Shown: positions 34,672 to 43,178, counted from the stretch's first letter. The stretch is 56,924 nucleotides of DNA from JAHDBG01 sp963922315 (GCA_963922315.1 CAWUID010000008.1:1-56924), one strand, 5' to 3'. Made by a program: numbers and translations. Notes: generated from the letters alone by a model not told the origin.

Positions 34672-35754
34672 TTAGCGGATTTTCAGGCTTGCCAAGCCAA
34701 TCAGCACCAGAATGACGGTGATGATCCAGAAGCGCACAATCACGCGCGGCTCAGGCCAGCCCTTCAGTTCAAAATGGTGGTGCAGCGGTGCCATGCGGAA
34801 AATGCGTCGTCCGGTGGTTTTGTATGAAGCAACCTGCAGGATGACGGAAATGGTTTCCATTACGAAGATGCCGCCCATGATAAACAGGACGATTTCCTGG
34901 CGTATGGCGACAGCGACCATGCCGAGTGCCGCACCCAATGCGAGTGCACCAACATCGCCCATGAAGACCTGCGCCGGGTAGGTGTTAAACCACAAAAAGC
35001 CGAGTCCGGCACCGACCAGAGCGGCACAGAAGATTGTCAGCTCGCCCGTACCTGGCAGATGTGAGATCAGCAGGTAATCTGCTAATCCGGCGTGGCCGGA
35101 GACATAAGTAAAAATCATCAGAGCCGCAGCAACCAGCACACAGGGCAGAACTGCCAGCCCATCCAGTCCGTCAGTGAGATTGACAGCATTCGAGCTACCC
35201 ACCACAACGAAGTAGCTGAGCAACAAATAAGCGGGGCCTAACTGTATTGCCAGATCTTTGAAAAATGGTATGAGCAGTTGGGTTTCGGCTGGCAGGCTTG
35301 CGGTGTGGTACAGGGTAGCCACTGCAACCAGTGCGAGCCCCGATTGCCAGGCATATTTCCAGCGAGCTGCTAGGCCCTGGCTGTTTTTCAGTACCAGTTT
35401 TTTGTAGTCATCCCATAGCCCGATCAGGCCAAAAGCAAGAGTGGTCAGCAGGACAACCCAAACATATCGGTTGCTCAGATCGGCCCACAGCAGGGTGGCA
35501 ATGGTGATCGCGAGCAGGATCAGGGCGCCGCCCATGGTGGGTGTACCTGCCTTCGGGATGTGACTTTGTGGACCGTCATCCCGCACCATCTGGCCGACTT
35601 TGTAACGGCTGAGCCAGCGAATCATCGGGCCACCGATCAGCAGCGAAACCAGCAGTGCGGTCAGTATTGCCAGGATTGTGCGTAGCGTGATGTAGCGAAA
35701 GACACTGAATCCGCTAAGGTAAGCGCTGAGCAGATCAGCTAATTCATACAGCAT
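34672..35754 (-). CDS. mraY: Phospho-N-acetylmuramoyl-pentapeptide transferase MraY
   Basis: The 360-residue membrane enzyme makes lipid I from UDP-MurNAc-pentapeptide and undecaprenyl phosphate. Ten transmembrane segments are visible. Conserved residues are in GTPTMGG (about 70-76), the aspartate pair LWDDYKK (about 115), NAVNLTDGLDGLA (about 188), FNTYPAQVFMGDVGALALG (about 255), and the HHHFE loop (about 325). Length equals E. coli MraY. It follows murF by 84 bp; that spacer has a GTGAGCC-GCT-GGCTCAC hairpin (35787-35803). Confidence 0.97.
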   Translation of the reverse strand: MLYELADLLSAYLSGFSVFRYITLRTILAILTALLVSLLIGGPMIRWLSRYKVGQMVRDDGPQSHIPKAGTPTMGGALILLAITIATLLWADLSNRYVWVVLLTTLAFGLIGLWDDYKKLVLKNSQGLAARWKYAWQSGLALVAVATLYHTASLPAETQLLIPFFKDLAIQLGPAYLLLSYFVVVGSSNAVNLTDGLDGLAVLPCVLVAAALMIFTYVSGHAGLADYLLISHLPGTGELTIFCAALVGAGLGFLWFNTYPAQVFMGDVGALALGAALGMVAVAIRQEIVLFIMGGIFVMETISVILQVASYKTTGRRIFRMAPLHHHFELKGWPEPRVIVRFWIITVILVLIGLASLKIR

Positions 35755-35838
35755 ATGAGTGGTTTATGCTCGGGTGTGTAGTCTGTGAGCCGCTGGCTCA
35801 CACATATCCTCATCAGTCTGAGGTGCAGTCCATGCGTT

Positions 35839-37206
35839 TCAGGTATTAGTGCACAGTTGTTGTACCACTTGTTCCAGGTGAGCATTGCGCGAACCTTTGA
35901 TCAGGATACTCTCACCGGCTTGTGCCGTCTGGTGCAGGTAATCTGACAGTTCGGCCCGAGTGGCGAAGTGCAGGCTGCCATGTGTGGCACTTGCCTGATA
36001 ACTGTCAGTGCCGCAACTGAGTAATCGTTCGATGCCGAGTTGTCGGGCATTCTGTCCCAGTTCGGTGTAGTGTGTTATGCCATCTGATCCGGTTTCTGCC
36101 AGATCGCCGAGTACCAGAGTACGGCGTCCTGGTGCCTGACTCAGTACCTGTAATGCGGCTCGAACTGAGTCTGCATTGGCGTTGTAACTGTCGTCGATGA
36201 TCCAGCTGCCTTGTGCAGTGCGATGTGGGCTGAGTCGGCCCGCCACTGGTAGCAGGGCGGCCAGGCCCGCAATGATATCGTTGGCAGATATGTCGAGTCG
36301 TTCTGCAACCGCGATAGCAGCCAGTGCATTCTGGCGGTTGTGTTCGCCTGCCAGTTGTTGTGTGATCACATAGGTCTGGCGAGTGGTATGTACCTGAAAG
36401 GTGGCGCGGTAGCCAGTTTCATGCCAATCAATCTGATAATTGTGGCTGCGGACATCAGCGGCGTCTGTTGTCCCGAAAGTGCAACAGGCGATGTGTTGCT
36501 CGTTTGCCAGTGACTGCCACAGACTGGCATACGCATCATCGGCGTTGTAAACGAAGATACCGTCCCGGGTCAGGCCCTGAATGATTTCGGCTTTGGCCCG
36601 GGCGACACCGGCGACACTACCGAAGCCTTCCAGGTGGGCCCGCCCGGCATTGTTCAGTACCGCGATCTGCGGTCGGGCGATGCGACTCAGGTAGCCGATT
36701 TCGCCTGCATGGTTCGCGCCCATCTCCAGTACTGCATAGGGCTCTCCTGCCCAGCGCAGCAGGGTCAGCGGTAGGCCGATGTCGTTGTTCAGGTTGCCCT
36801 GTGTGGCGAGTACCGGGTGTTGTTGTGCCAGGATGCTCGCAATCATCGCCCTCAGCGTGGTTTTGCCATTGCTGCCAGTGATGCCGATCCAGCGGGTGTC
36901 GCTGGCCTGCTGACGCCAGGCGGCAGCCAGTTGGCCGAGTGCGATGCGCGTGTCCGGCACGACGATTTGCGACAATGGGCTGTTCTGCATCTGGCTGACG
37001 ATGGCGCCAGCCGCACCGGCCTGTGCTGCCTGCGCCAGATAGTGATGCCCGTCGTGATTCGGTCCTTGCAGTGCGATATATAACTGGGCGGGCTGCAGGC
37101 TGCGGGTGTCGGTGCTGACACCTTGGTAGATTGCATCTGCGCCCTGTAGCTGGCTCTGTGTGTCCCGGGCGGCGTTGTGCAGTGTGGTTTGTGTCGGCAG
37201 TGTCAT
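35839..37206 (-). CDS. murF: UDP-MurNAc-tripeptide--D-Ala-D-Ala ligase MurF
   Basis: The 455-residue ligase adds the Ddl product to the UDP-tripeptide. The ATG at 37206 gives the normal length; a longer frame upstream runs through the protease gene in another frame and is rejected. Motifs: VSTDTRSLQPAQLYIALQG (about 29-47), ATP loop GITGSNGKTTLRAM (about 108), LEMGANHAGEI (about 160), NNAGRAHLEGFG (about 184), DSYNANADSVRAAL (about 340). It follows the retropepsin-like gene by 17 bp, not murE as usual. Confidence 0.95.
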   Translation of the reverse strand: MTLPTQTTLHNAARDTQSQLQGADAIYQGVSTDTRSLQPAQLYIALQGPNHDGHHYLAQAAQAGAAGAIVSQMQNSPLSQIVVPDTRIALGQLAAAWRQQASDTRWIGITGSNGKTTLRAMIASILAQQHPVLATQGNLNNDIGLPLTLLRWAGEPYAVLEMGANHAGEIGYLSRIARPQIAVLNNAGRAHLEGFGSVAGVARAKAEIIQGLTRDGIFVYNADDAYASLWQSLANEQHIACCTFGTTDAADVRSHNYQIDWHETGYRATFQVHTTRQTYVITQQLAGEHNRQNALAAIAVAERLDISANDIIAGLAALLPVAGRLSPHRTAQGSWIIDDSYNANADSVRAALQVLSQAPGRRTLVLGDLAETGSDGITHYTELGQNARQLGIERLLSCGTDSYQASATHGSLHFATRAELSDYLHQTAQAGESILIKGSRNAHLEQVVQQLCTNT

Positions 37207-37223
37207 GTGCAGAAGTGCGGTAG

Positions 37224-37616
37224 TCAGGGCTGCACCCCTTTTGCAATGGATGTGGCAATATTCGGGCTTTCCGGATTGACGATTAAGGCTTGTTTGGCCG
37301 GTGAAATAAGAATATCCATATCTTCCATGGGGACAGCCCCTAATAAAACTTCCTCGCCAAGTACCAATGCACCGGTAAAACAGCTTCTGTTTGCAAACTT
37401 GACAATAATAGGTCCGACATAAGGGCATAAGTGTTTTTTGCCATCAGCAGTCGTCACTTCTCTTTGATAAAGTTCATCCAGGTCAAGTTGTACAGCTACG
37501 TGTTCCGGTATGCACAGGTGAAGTGCTCCGGAGTCAGCCAACGCATTAACAGGCATGGGATTCAGTTCCGGATGACGAGGGTTTGATAATTCGATTTTTG
37601 CGTTTACAAGACCCAT
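37224..37616 (-). CDS. Clan AA retropepsin-like aspartic protease
   Basis: The 130-residue protein resembles the bacterial clan AA (AF_0612-type) proteases: MGLVNAKIELSNPRHPELNPMPVNALADSGALHLCIPEHVA, then REVTTADGKKHLCPYVGPI and GALVLGEEVLLGAVPMEDMDILISP. The catalytic motif is D-S-G-A (residues about 28-31); the more usual form is D-T-G-A, and serine is accepted in this class. The enzyme would act as a homodimer. Its substrate is unknown. It lies just upstream of murF in the same direction, within the murE-murF insert. Confidence 0.82.
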   Translation of the reverse strand: MGLVNAKIELSNPRHPELNPMPVNALADSGALHLCIPEHVAVQLDLDELYQREVTTADGKKHLCPYVGPIIVKFANRSCFTGALVLGEEVLLGAVPMEDMDILISPAKQALIVNPESPNIATSIAKGVQP

Positions 37617-37691
37617 GATCTGTGGTGGTGTGTCGGTGTATCAGCCAGGTTTGGTGGTTTGTTTTGCGGTAGTATTTTGCTGTTTTGTGAA

Positions 37692-37958
37692 CTATGCGCT
37701 GCTTGCTTTAAGCGGAAAACGTTCCGGGTGTTCAATAATTTCTTCGGTTAGATCAATGTCCAGCTCTGGCCAGTAAAAATGACCGGATGATGGCTCTTCT
37801 ACATTTGTAATAGATCGAACTGTTTGTTCTTTAAACCACGGAAAGCTGTCATAGGGTATAAATAATTCTTTACCATGGGTTAAAAGCCATACGCCATGAG
37901 AAGAGATGTTAGATATTTCAACGTTTGAAATGTTGTTGCCATGCGTTAGTGAGTTCAT
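37692..37958 (-). CDS. DUF2442-family protein (second copy)
   Basis: The product (88 residues from ATG 37958, or 93 from an earlier start) reads SNVEISNISSHGVWLLTHGKELFIPYDSFPWFKEQTVRSI and then SSGHFYWPELDIDLTEEIIEHPERF. This is the DUF2442 pattern with the WP-LD-DL-E-I-HPE end. It overlaps the upstream DUF4160 gene by 41 bp, so the two are coupled. It differs clearly from the copy at 34.1 kb, so the two pairs were not produced by a recent duplication. Confidence 0.85.
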   Translation of the reverse strand: MNSLTHGNNISNVEISNISSHGVWLLTHGKELFIPYDSFPWFKEQTVRSITNVEEPSSGHFYWPELDIDLTEEIIEHPERFPLKASSA

Positions 37959-38157
37959 CGTAACGACTCTCAATGAGTGATTCGATCTGTTTTAGCTGTT
38001 TTCCTGTATATCGGTGATTTTTCGCAAGCTCAATTTCTGGTTCGAGCCAATATTTCGCTTCTCCATCACCAGATATGATATGAACATGCATTCTTTCTTC
38101 TTCTCTTGAGAAAAAGAAAAATCTGTAACCACTGTCTTTGAATACCGTAGGACTCAT
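37918..38157 (-). CDS. DUF4160-family protein (second copy)
   Basis: From ATG 38157 the 79-residue protein is MSPTVFKDSGYRFFFFSREEERMHVHIISGDGEAKYWLEPEIELAKNHR and so on, a textbook DUF4160 with the REEERMHVHI histidine motif. An upstream start (38223) would add 22 residues without family similarity and is less likely. It starts 80 bp after the murE stop, on the same strand. The function is unknown; it forms a pair with the overlapping DUF2442 gene. Confidence 0.9.
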   Translation of the reverse strand: MSPTVFKDSGYRFFFFSREEERMHVHIISGDGEAKYWLEPEIELAKNHRYTGKQLKQIESLIESRYDELTNAWQQHFKR

Positions 38158-38236
38158 ACTATAAATGATGTCAGGATATTGGTTGTGGTGATGGAGAGCA
38201 GGCCCGCGATAACAAATCATCACATCTGATTTCGGA

Positions 38237-39730
38237 TCAGGGCTTCAGTATCGCGTTTACCTGCTCGAAGTCGCTATGGGGCAAACGTTCGGTGCCGACC
38301 TCCTGGTAGGTTTCGTGGCCTTTGCCGGCGATCAACACCAGATCCTGCGGTGTCGCCACTGCCAGTGCGGCTGCGATAGCGGTGGATCGGTCATGTTCCA
38401 GACGCGCTTTGTCCGGCTGTGCCATCCCGGCGAGGATATCGGCAGTGATCCGGGTGTTGTGCTCAGTGCGCGGATTGTCGTCTGTCACCCAGACCTGGTC
38501 GGCCTGTTGTTCAGCAATTGCACCCATCTGCGGGCGTTTGCCGGCATCCCGGTCGCCGCCACAGCCGAAGACGCAAATCAGGCGTCCGTTGGTATGTTCG
38601 CGGGCGGCCTGCAAGACTTTTTGCAGTGCATCCGGGGTGTGGGCATAGTCAATGATGACTTGCGGCTGCCCTGCGCCGCCCAATCGGCTCATGCGTCCGG
38701 GTGCACTACGTACCTGAGCAAGAGCAGCATTCGCTGTAGCAAGTGGTATGCCTTGACCGAGCAGGACACCGAGTGCGAGCAGCAGGTTGTCAGCGTTATA
38801 TCGACCCCACAGCGGGCTGTGCAATGTGCCGTCACCCCAGCTGGTCTGGCAATGGATACGCAGCCCGGTAGGGGTTGTGTCGATCTGATCTGCCTGGATG
38901 TAGTGTGCGCTGTGTTTGCGGGCTTGGTTGCCAACCGCGATGATGTTGGGTTCGATCAGTTGTGTCAGCAGTTGTTGACCGAACGGATCGTCGGTCTGGA
39001 TGACGGCCTGCTCCAGCCCGGGTATGTGGAACAGTTTTGCTTTTGCGGCGCCATAGGCTGCCATGCTGCCATGGTAGTCCTGGTGATCGCGCGTCAGGTT
39101 GCTGAATACGGCACTGGTAAAATGTAGTCCGGCGACCCGGTCTTGTGCCAGGGCATGTGATGAGACTTCCATCATCACCTGGCGAATGCCCTGCGCCCGC
39201 TGGCGTGCCAGTTCGGCGTATAGGCTGATCAGATCCGGGGTAGTGTGATCGGTGGTATGCAGGTTATGCAGGCGTCCGGCACCTAATGTGCCGATAATGC
39301 CGACCTGTCCCGGTGTGAGTTGTTCTTGTGCCTGGGCCAGGTAGTGGGTGATACTGGTCTTGCCGTTGGTACCGGTGACGCCGATCAATTGCAGGTTTTG
39401 ATTCGGGTCGCCGTAATATTGTTGTGCCAGGTGGGCTAGTTGTTGACGTAATCCCGGGTAGCTGAGCAGTGGAATCGGCAGTTGTGTTGCTATTGCCCGG
39501 ATGCGTGCTGGCGGCCAGTGGATATCCGGCTCAGCCAGTATCGCAGCCGCACCTTTGTGTCGAACTTCCTCCAGGCAGTTCATCCCGTGTGTACTGGCAC
39601 CTGGTAGCGCCAGGTACAGGTCGCCTTGCCGGAGGGTACGACTATCCTGGCTCAGGCCGCTGACAGGTAGTGTGCGCTGTTCCGGCGTGAGTTGGTCTGA
39701 TGTGATCAGTTCGCCCAGAGTCTGATTCAT
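38237..39730 (-). CDS. murE: UDP-MurNAc-L-Ala-D-Glu--meso-DAP ligase MurE
   Basis: The 497-residue ligase adds the third amino acid. Motifs: SGLSQDSRTLRQGDLYLALPG (24-44), ATP loop GVTGTNGKTSITHYLAQ (about 117), MEVSSHALAQDRV (about 186), RDHQDYHG (about 209), and C-terminal IDYAHTPDALQKVLQ (about 357). TDDNPRTEH (about 413) contains DNPR, the specificity signature for meso-diaminopimelate, so the wall is of the Gram-negative DAP type. It overlaps ftsI by 4 bp. Confidence 0.97.
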   Translation of the reverse strand: MNQTLGELITSDQLTPEQRTLPVSGLSQDSRTLRQGDLYLALPGASTHGMNCLEEVRHKGAAAILAEPDIHWPPARIRAIATQLPIPLLSYPGLRQQLAHLAQQYYGDPNQNLQLIGVTGTNGKTSITHYLAQAQEQLTPGQVGIIGTLGAGRLHNLHTTDHTTPDLISLYAELARQRAQGIRQVMMEVSSHALAQDRVAGLHFTSAVFSNLTRDHQDYHGSMAAYGAAKAKLFHIPGLEQAVIQTDDPFGQQLLTQLIEPNIIAVGNQARKHSAHYIQADQIDTTPTGLRIHCQTSWGDGTLHSPLWGRYNADNLLLALGVLLGQGIPLATANAALAQVRSAPGRMSRLGGAGQPQVIIDYAHTPDALQKVLQAAREHTNGRLICVFGCGGDRDAGKRPQMGAIAEQQADQVWVTDDNPRTEHNTRITADILAGMAQPDKARLEHDRSTAIAAALAVATPQDLVLIAGKGHETYQEVGTERLPHSDFEQVNAILKP

Positions 39731-41412
39731 GTGGGTTGTTGGGCGGGTGGTATCTGCATCAGACGCAGGGCTTCGCGCATGATGCGGGCGAATACAGGGC
39801 CGGCGACGCGTCCGCCGTAATAGTTTCCGGCGTTCGGTTCGTCGATGACGATTGCCAGAGCCAGACGCGGTTGCGCCAGGGGTGCCAGTCCGACGAAGAT
39901 CGCATGGTAGCGGTCTTCGCTGTAACTGCCCCGGCGGACTTTTTTAACGGTGCCGGTTTTGCCTGCAATCAGATAGCCGGGGATTGCAGCCTGTGGGGCT
40001 GTACCTGTGGAACTGACGACCTGGCGTAACAGGTGGCGTACGGTACGGGCTGTGTCGGCGCTCAGGACACGTTCTCCACTGACTGGTTTAGTTTGTTGCA
40101 ACAGACTGACGGGTAGCCGGATGCCGTCGTTGCCGAGTGTGGCGTAGGCCTGGGCGAGCTGCAGGGTGGTCATGGACAGGCCATAGCCGAAGGCCAGGCT
40201 GGCCTGATCGATGCGTGACCATTGACTGTCATGTGGCAGGTACCCGTTTGCTTCAGCCGGAAAGCCGGTGTTCAGGCTGCGGCCAAAACCGATTTGATCC
40301 AGTTGTTGCCACAGGGTGGTTTTGTCCAGGCTCAGGGCGATTCTGGCGGCACCTTCGTTGCTGGAGCGTCCGAGCAGGGTAGTCAGGCTGATCTGGCCCA
40401 GTTCGGTGTGATCCTGAATGCGGCGCTCGCCCAGGGTGACCCAGCCGCGAGTATCAATCTGGCTGTCGGCATCCAGTTGTCTCTGTTCTAATGCGGTGGC
40501 GACGATGAAAGGCTTCATGGTAGAGCCAGGTTCAAACACATCAGTGATCGCGCGATTGCGCAGGCTTGCTCCCTGGCGGGCACTGCGGTCATTCGGGTTG
40601 AAGCCCGGCTGGTTTACCATTGCCAGGACTTCGCCACTGGTCACGTCTAATAATACAGCGCTGCCGCCATGTGCCTGGTGACGGGTGATGGCAGCTTTCA
40701 GCTCGCGGTAGGCAATATATTGCAGTCGGTGATCCAGGCTCAGTTTGAGTGGCTTGCCATCGCGGGCCAGGCGACTCGTGTGGTGTGCCTGGATCGCTTT
40801 GCGCTTGCCGTTCCGGACCACTTGCAGTTTGCCGTCGCTGCCTTGCAGATGGGTATCGTAGGCGAATTCCAGCCCTTCCTGCCCGTGCTGGTTGGCAAAG
40901 CCGACAATCTGGCTGAAGATTTCGCCGGTCGGATAATACCGGTGCGGGGTGCCCTTCGTGCTGCGTACCCCTTGGATGCTGTGTGTTTTCAGTACCGATT
41001 GCACATGGGCTGCCTGATCTGGTGGCAGGCGTTTTTTCAGTACGATGTATCGTTTGTGCGCTTGTTGTTGCAGTTTGTGACGCAGGGTGCTGAGTGGCAT
41101 GCCCAGTGCCTGTGCCAGTTGGGGCAGGTGCGGATTTTGTGTAGTGAGTACTCTGGGATTTGCAGTAAAGGTCACCAGTGGGGTGCTCAGGGCCAGCGCG
41201 GTGCCATGCCGGTCAGTGATTTCTCCCCGATAGGCGGGTTGTATTTCTGTGTAGAGCTGCCAGCCCTGACCTTTTTGTTGTAGTTTTTCTGCCTGTAATA
41301 ATTGTTGATCGACTGCTCGCCAGCCTAAGAGCAGGGCGCTCAGTGCAAACAGGCCGATTACAAACCAATAGCGCCTGACATGAGAATATGTCGGTGTTTT
41401 TTTTCGGCTCAT
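39727..41412 (-). CDS. ftsI: Septal transpeptidase FtsI (PBP3)
   Basis: The 561-residue class B penicillin-binding protein crosslinks septal peptidoglycan. It has a short basic start, a transmembrane helix (about 14-31), the pedestal domain beginning YRGEITDRHGTALALS (about 61), and the transpeptidase domain with SxxK S297-TMK (EPGSTMKPF), SxN in GRSSNEGAARI (about 348) and KTGT in AGKTGTVKK (about 480). It is coupled on both sides by 4-bp overlaps with ftsL and murE. Confidence 0.97.
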   Translation of the reverse strand: MSRKKTPTYSHVRRYWFVIGLFALSALLLGWRAVDQQLLQAEKLQQKGQGWQLYTEIQPAYRGEITDRHGTALALSTPLVTFTANPRVLTTQNPHLPQLAQALGMPLSTLRHKLQQQAHKRYIVLKKRLPPDQAAHVQSVLKTHSIQGVRSTKGTPHRYYPTGEIFSQIVGFANQHGQEGLEFAYDTHLQGSDGKLQVVRNGKRKAIQAHHTSRLARDGKPLKLSLDHRLQYIAYRELKAAITRHQAHGGSAVLLDVTSGEVLAMVNQPGFNPNDRSARQGASLRNRAITDVFEPGSTMKPFIVATALEQRQLDADSQIDTRGWVTLGERRIQDHTELGQISLTTLLGRSSNEGAARIALSLDKTTLWQQLDQIGFGRSLNTGFPAEANGYLPHDSQWSRIDQASLAFGYGLSMTTLQLAQAYATLGNDGIRLPVSLLQQTKPVSGERVLSADTARTVRHLLRQVVSSTGTAPQAAIPGYLIAGKTGTVKKVRRGSYSEDRYHAIFVGLAPLAQPRLALAIVIDEPNAGNYYGGRVAGPVFARIMREALRLMQIPPAQQPT

Positions 41413-41681
41413 GGCTGAGCCGGTAGTGCCAGCGTGGCGATCTGGTCTGGTATCTGCATATGTAATTCAGTTCGAGCGCGGTGGTTGATTGCGCTCAATG
41501 AACCGAGTGTTGCCAGTTCCAGTTGCAGACGTCCTCGTTCATCCGTGGCTTGTTGTTGCTGAGCGCGTAGCTGATGCAGTTCGAAAAACAGGGTGCGTGT
41601 CTGATGGCGGGCTGAGATCAGCGCCACTATGCTGCAAATAATGGCCAGACCCAGGCAGGCGGGTAATATCAGGCGTTTCAT
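41409..41681 (-). CDS. ftsL: Cell division protein FtsL
   Basis: The 90-residue bitopic protein has a transmembrane helix near the start (LPACLGLAIICSIVALIS) and a periplasmic coiled coil (FELHQLRAQQQQATDERGRLQLELATLGS), ending HMQIPDQIATLALPAQP. Sequence conservation of FtsL is always low; position between rsmH and ftsI with ATGA overlaps on both sides identifies it. It works with FtsB and FtsQ to activate FtsWI. Confidence 0.92.
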   Translation of the reverse strand: MKRLILPACLGLAIICSIVALISARHQTRTLFFELHQLRAQQQQATDERGRLQLELATLGSLSAINHRARTELHMQIPDQIATLALPAQP

Positions 41682-42604
41682 CTGATGACTTCAGCAACCC
41701 GCATGACGGCGCTGCGCGCGCGCGGATTTGCCTGGATTTCTGCGGCCCCCGGTCGGATCGGTTTGCCGATCAGGCGCAGGTTGCCCTGTGTCTGGAGGCC
41801 CTGAACCGGTACGGATTTGGGTAAGCGTGGCCCCTGCGTCTGGCGGCGGATAGTATGTTTGACGAGACGATCTTCCAGTGAGTGGAAGCTGATCACGACC
41901 AGACGCCCGCCTGGTGCCAGGATGGTCTGGATATCCTGCAATATCTGATGTAGTGCGGTCAGCTCGTTATTCAGCGCAATCCGGATCGCCTGAAAGGTGC
42001 GTGTTGCCGGATGTTTATGTTGTTCTCGCTGTGGGATGCTGCGCGTGACCAGGCCCGCCAATTGTTGTGTCCGAGTAATCGGTTGTTCTGTCTGCTGATG
42101 CAGAATCGTGCGTGCAATGCGTCGGGCATAGCGTTCTTCGCCGTATTCACGTAACACGCGGACTAGCTCAGTTTCATCCACCTGTGTCAACCAGTCAGCG
42201 GCTGTTGGTCCCTGGTTGTTGTCCATGCGCATGTCCAGAGGACCATCCTGCTGAAAACTGAAGCCACGTTCTGCTGTGTCCAGTTGTGGTGAGGAGACGC
42301 CCAGATCTAACAACAAGCCGTCAACCTGGCGCTGTTTCCCCTCTGCCTTCAGCAGCGAGCTCAGTTCGGAAAAATTGCTCTGGATTGCGTGACACCGGGG
42401 ATCGTCGTGAAACAAAGTGTGGGCGACGGCAATCGCCTCCGGATCCTGATCCAGAGCAAGCAATTGTCCGGCGGGTCCCAGTTGTTGCCGGATCAGATTG
42501 CTGTGTCCGCCACGCCCGAAGGTGCCATCGATATAACAACCATCAGGCCGGATTGCCAGAGCAGCAATCGCTTCAGCTAATAAAACAGTCTGATGCTGGT
42601 TCAC
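41678..42604 (-). CDS. rsmH: 16S rRNA m4C1402 methyltransferase RsmH (MraW)
   Basis: The 308-residue SAM-dependent enzyme N4-methylates C1402 of 16S rRNA. Motifs: HQTVLLAEAIAAL (4-16), YIDGTFGRGGHS (24-35, SAM loop), LALDQDPEAI (about 49), LLDLGVSSPQLDTAERGFSF (about 97-116), LDMRMD (about 120), and ISFHSLEDRLVK (about 235). The C-terminus NPRARSAVMRVAE is typical. It overlaps mraZ and ftsL by 4 bp each. Confidence 0.97.
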   Translation of the reverse strand: MNQHQTVLLAEAIAALAIRPDGCYIDGTFGRGGHSNLIRQQLGPAGQLLALDQDPEAIAVAHTLFHDDPRCHAIQSNFSELSSLLKAEGKQRQVDGLLLDLGVSSPQLDTAERGFSFQQDGPLDMRMDNNQGPTAADWLTQVDETELVRVLREYGEERYARRIARTILHQQTEQPITRTQQLAGLVTRSIPQREQHKHPATRTFQAIRIALNNELTALHQILQDIQTILAPGGRLVVISFHSLEDRLVKHTIRRQTQGPRLPKSVPVQGLQTQGNLRLIGKPIRPGAAEIQANPRARSAVMRVAEVIR

Positions 42605-43059
42605 AAGGCCAGGGAGCTCAGTTCGGCAGATACTTCAGAATCAGGTTGCTGAGCAGCAGCGACGTTTTGCGCTTGTATTTCAGACCAGATGTCGGCATCC
42701 CATACCTCAAATTTATTCACCAGCCCGATCAGAGCGATTTTTTTGCTTAAGCCTGCTTGTTTGCGTAGCTCGCTGGCGACAGGAATGCGCCCCTGACTAT
42801 CGGGTTCCAGCACACAGGCTGAACCAAGCAACAAGCGTTGCAAAGCACGATTTTCCGGCTTCAGAGGCGGGAGTGCAGCAACTTTCTGTGCGATTGGCAA
42901 CCAGGTTTGCTCGGGATATAGCCACAGACAGGTGTCGCGTGGGTTGATCGTCAGCACGACTCGTTGCTGCTCAGCAGGCACCAGGGCACCCCGATACTTT
43001 GCTGGTATCGCCATGCGTCCTTTGTTATCCAGATTAAGGGTGTGAGTGCCTAGTAGCAT
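42601..43059 (-). CDS. mraZ: Transcriptional regulator MraZ
   Basis: The 152-residue product has two SpoVT/AbrB-like repeats: GTHTLNLDNKGRMAIPAKYRGAL (3-25) and ACVLEPDSQGRIPVASELRKQAGL (about 76-99), each with the D-x-(K/Q)-G-R-(M/I) signature. MraZ forms a ring and represses its own dcw promoter. The ATG at 43059 is chosen because it gives the family start; upstream codons in frame run through the promoter region. A matching three-repeat operator lies 56-80 bp upstream. It is the first dcw gene. Confidence 0.95.
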   Translation of the reverse strand: MLLGTHTLNLDNKGRMAIPAKYRGALVPAEQQRVVLTINPRDTCLWLYPEQTWLPIAQKVAALPPLKPENRALQRLLLGSACVLEPDSQGRIPVASELRKQAGLSKKIALIGLVNKFEVWDADIWSEIQAQNVAAAQQPDSEVSAELSSLAL

Positions 43060-43114
43060 ACGATTCAGAAAAGACAGATAAGTCCGCAGGATAAAGTTGG
43101 TTATGGGTTCTTGC

Positions 43115-43139
43115 ACCACAATTCGCCACTTTAACCCAC
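43115..43139 (-). promoter_or_regulatory. MraZ-box operator (three GTGG repeats)
   Basis: On the minus strand the sequence is GTGGG-TTAAA-GTGGC-GAATT-GTGGT: three direct repeats exactly 10 bp apart. MraZ of E. coli and other bacteria binds TGGG(A/N) repeats with this spacing. The site lies just downstream of the -10 box, where binding would block transcription, as expected for autorepression. Confidence 0.75.
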
Positions 43140-43149
43140 ATTGCCAACC

Positions 43150-43178
43150 ATATTAGGCTGAGTTCTGGTTAAGGTCAA
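43150..43178 (-). promoter_or_regulatory. dcw cluster promoter upstream of mraZ
   Basis: On the minus strand TTGACC (43173-43178), a 17-bp spacer and TAATAT (43150-43155) make a good sigma-70 promoter. Transcription would start near 43143, immediately before the MraZ repeats, with a leader of about 85 nt to mraZ. Confidence 0.75.

Noticed and set aside
37207..37428. Extended N-terminus of MurF
   Set aside because: The extra 74 codons overlap the retropepsin gene in another frame, are rich in cysteine and tyrosine, and do not fit MurF.
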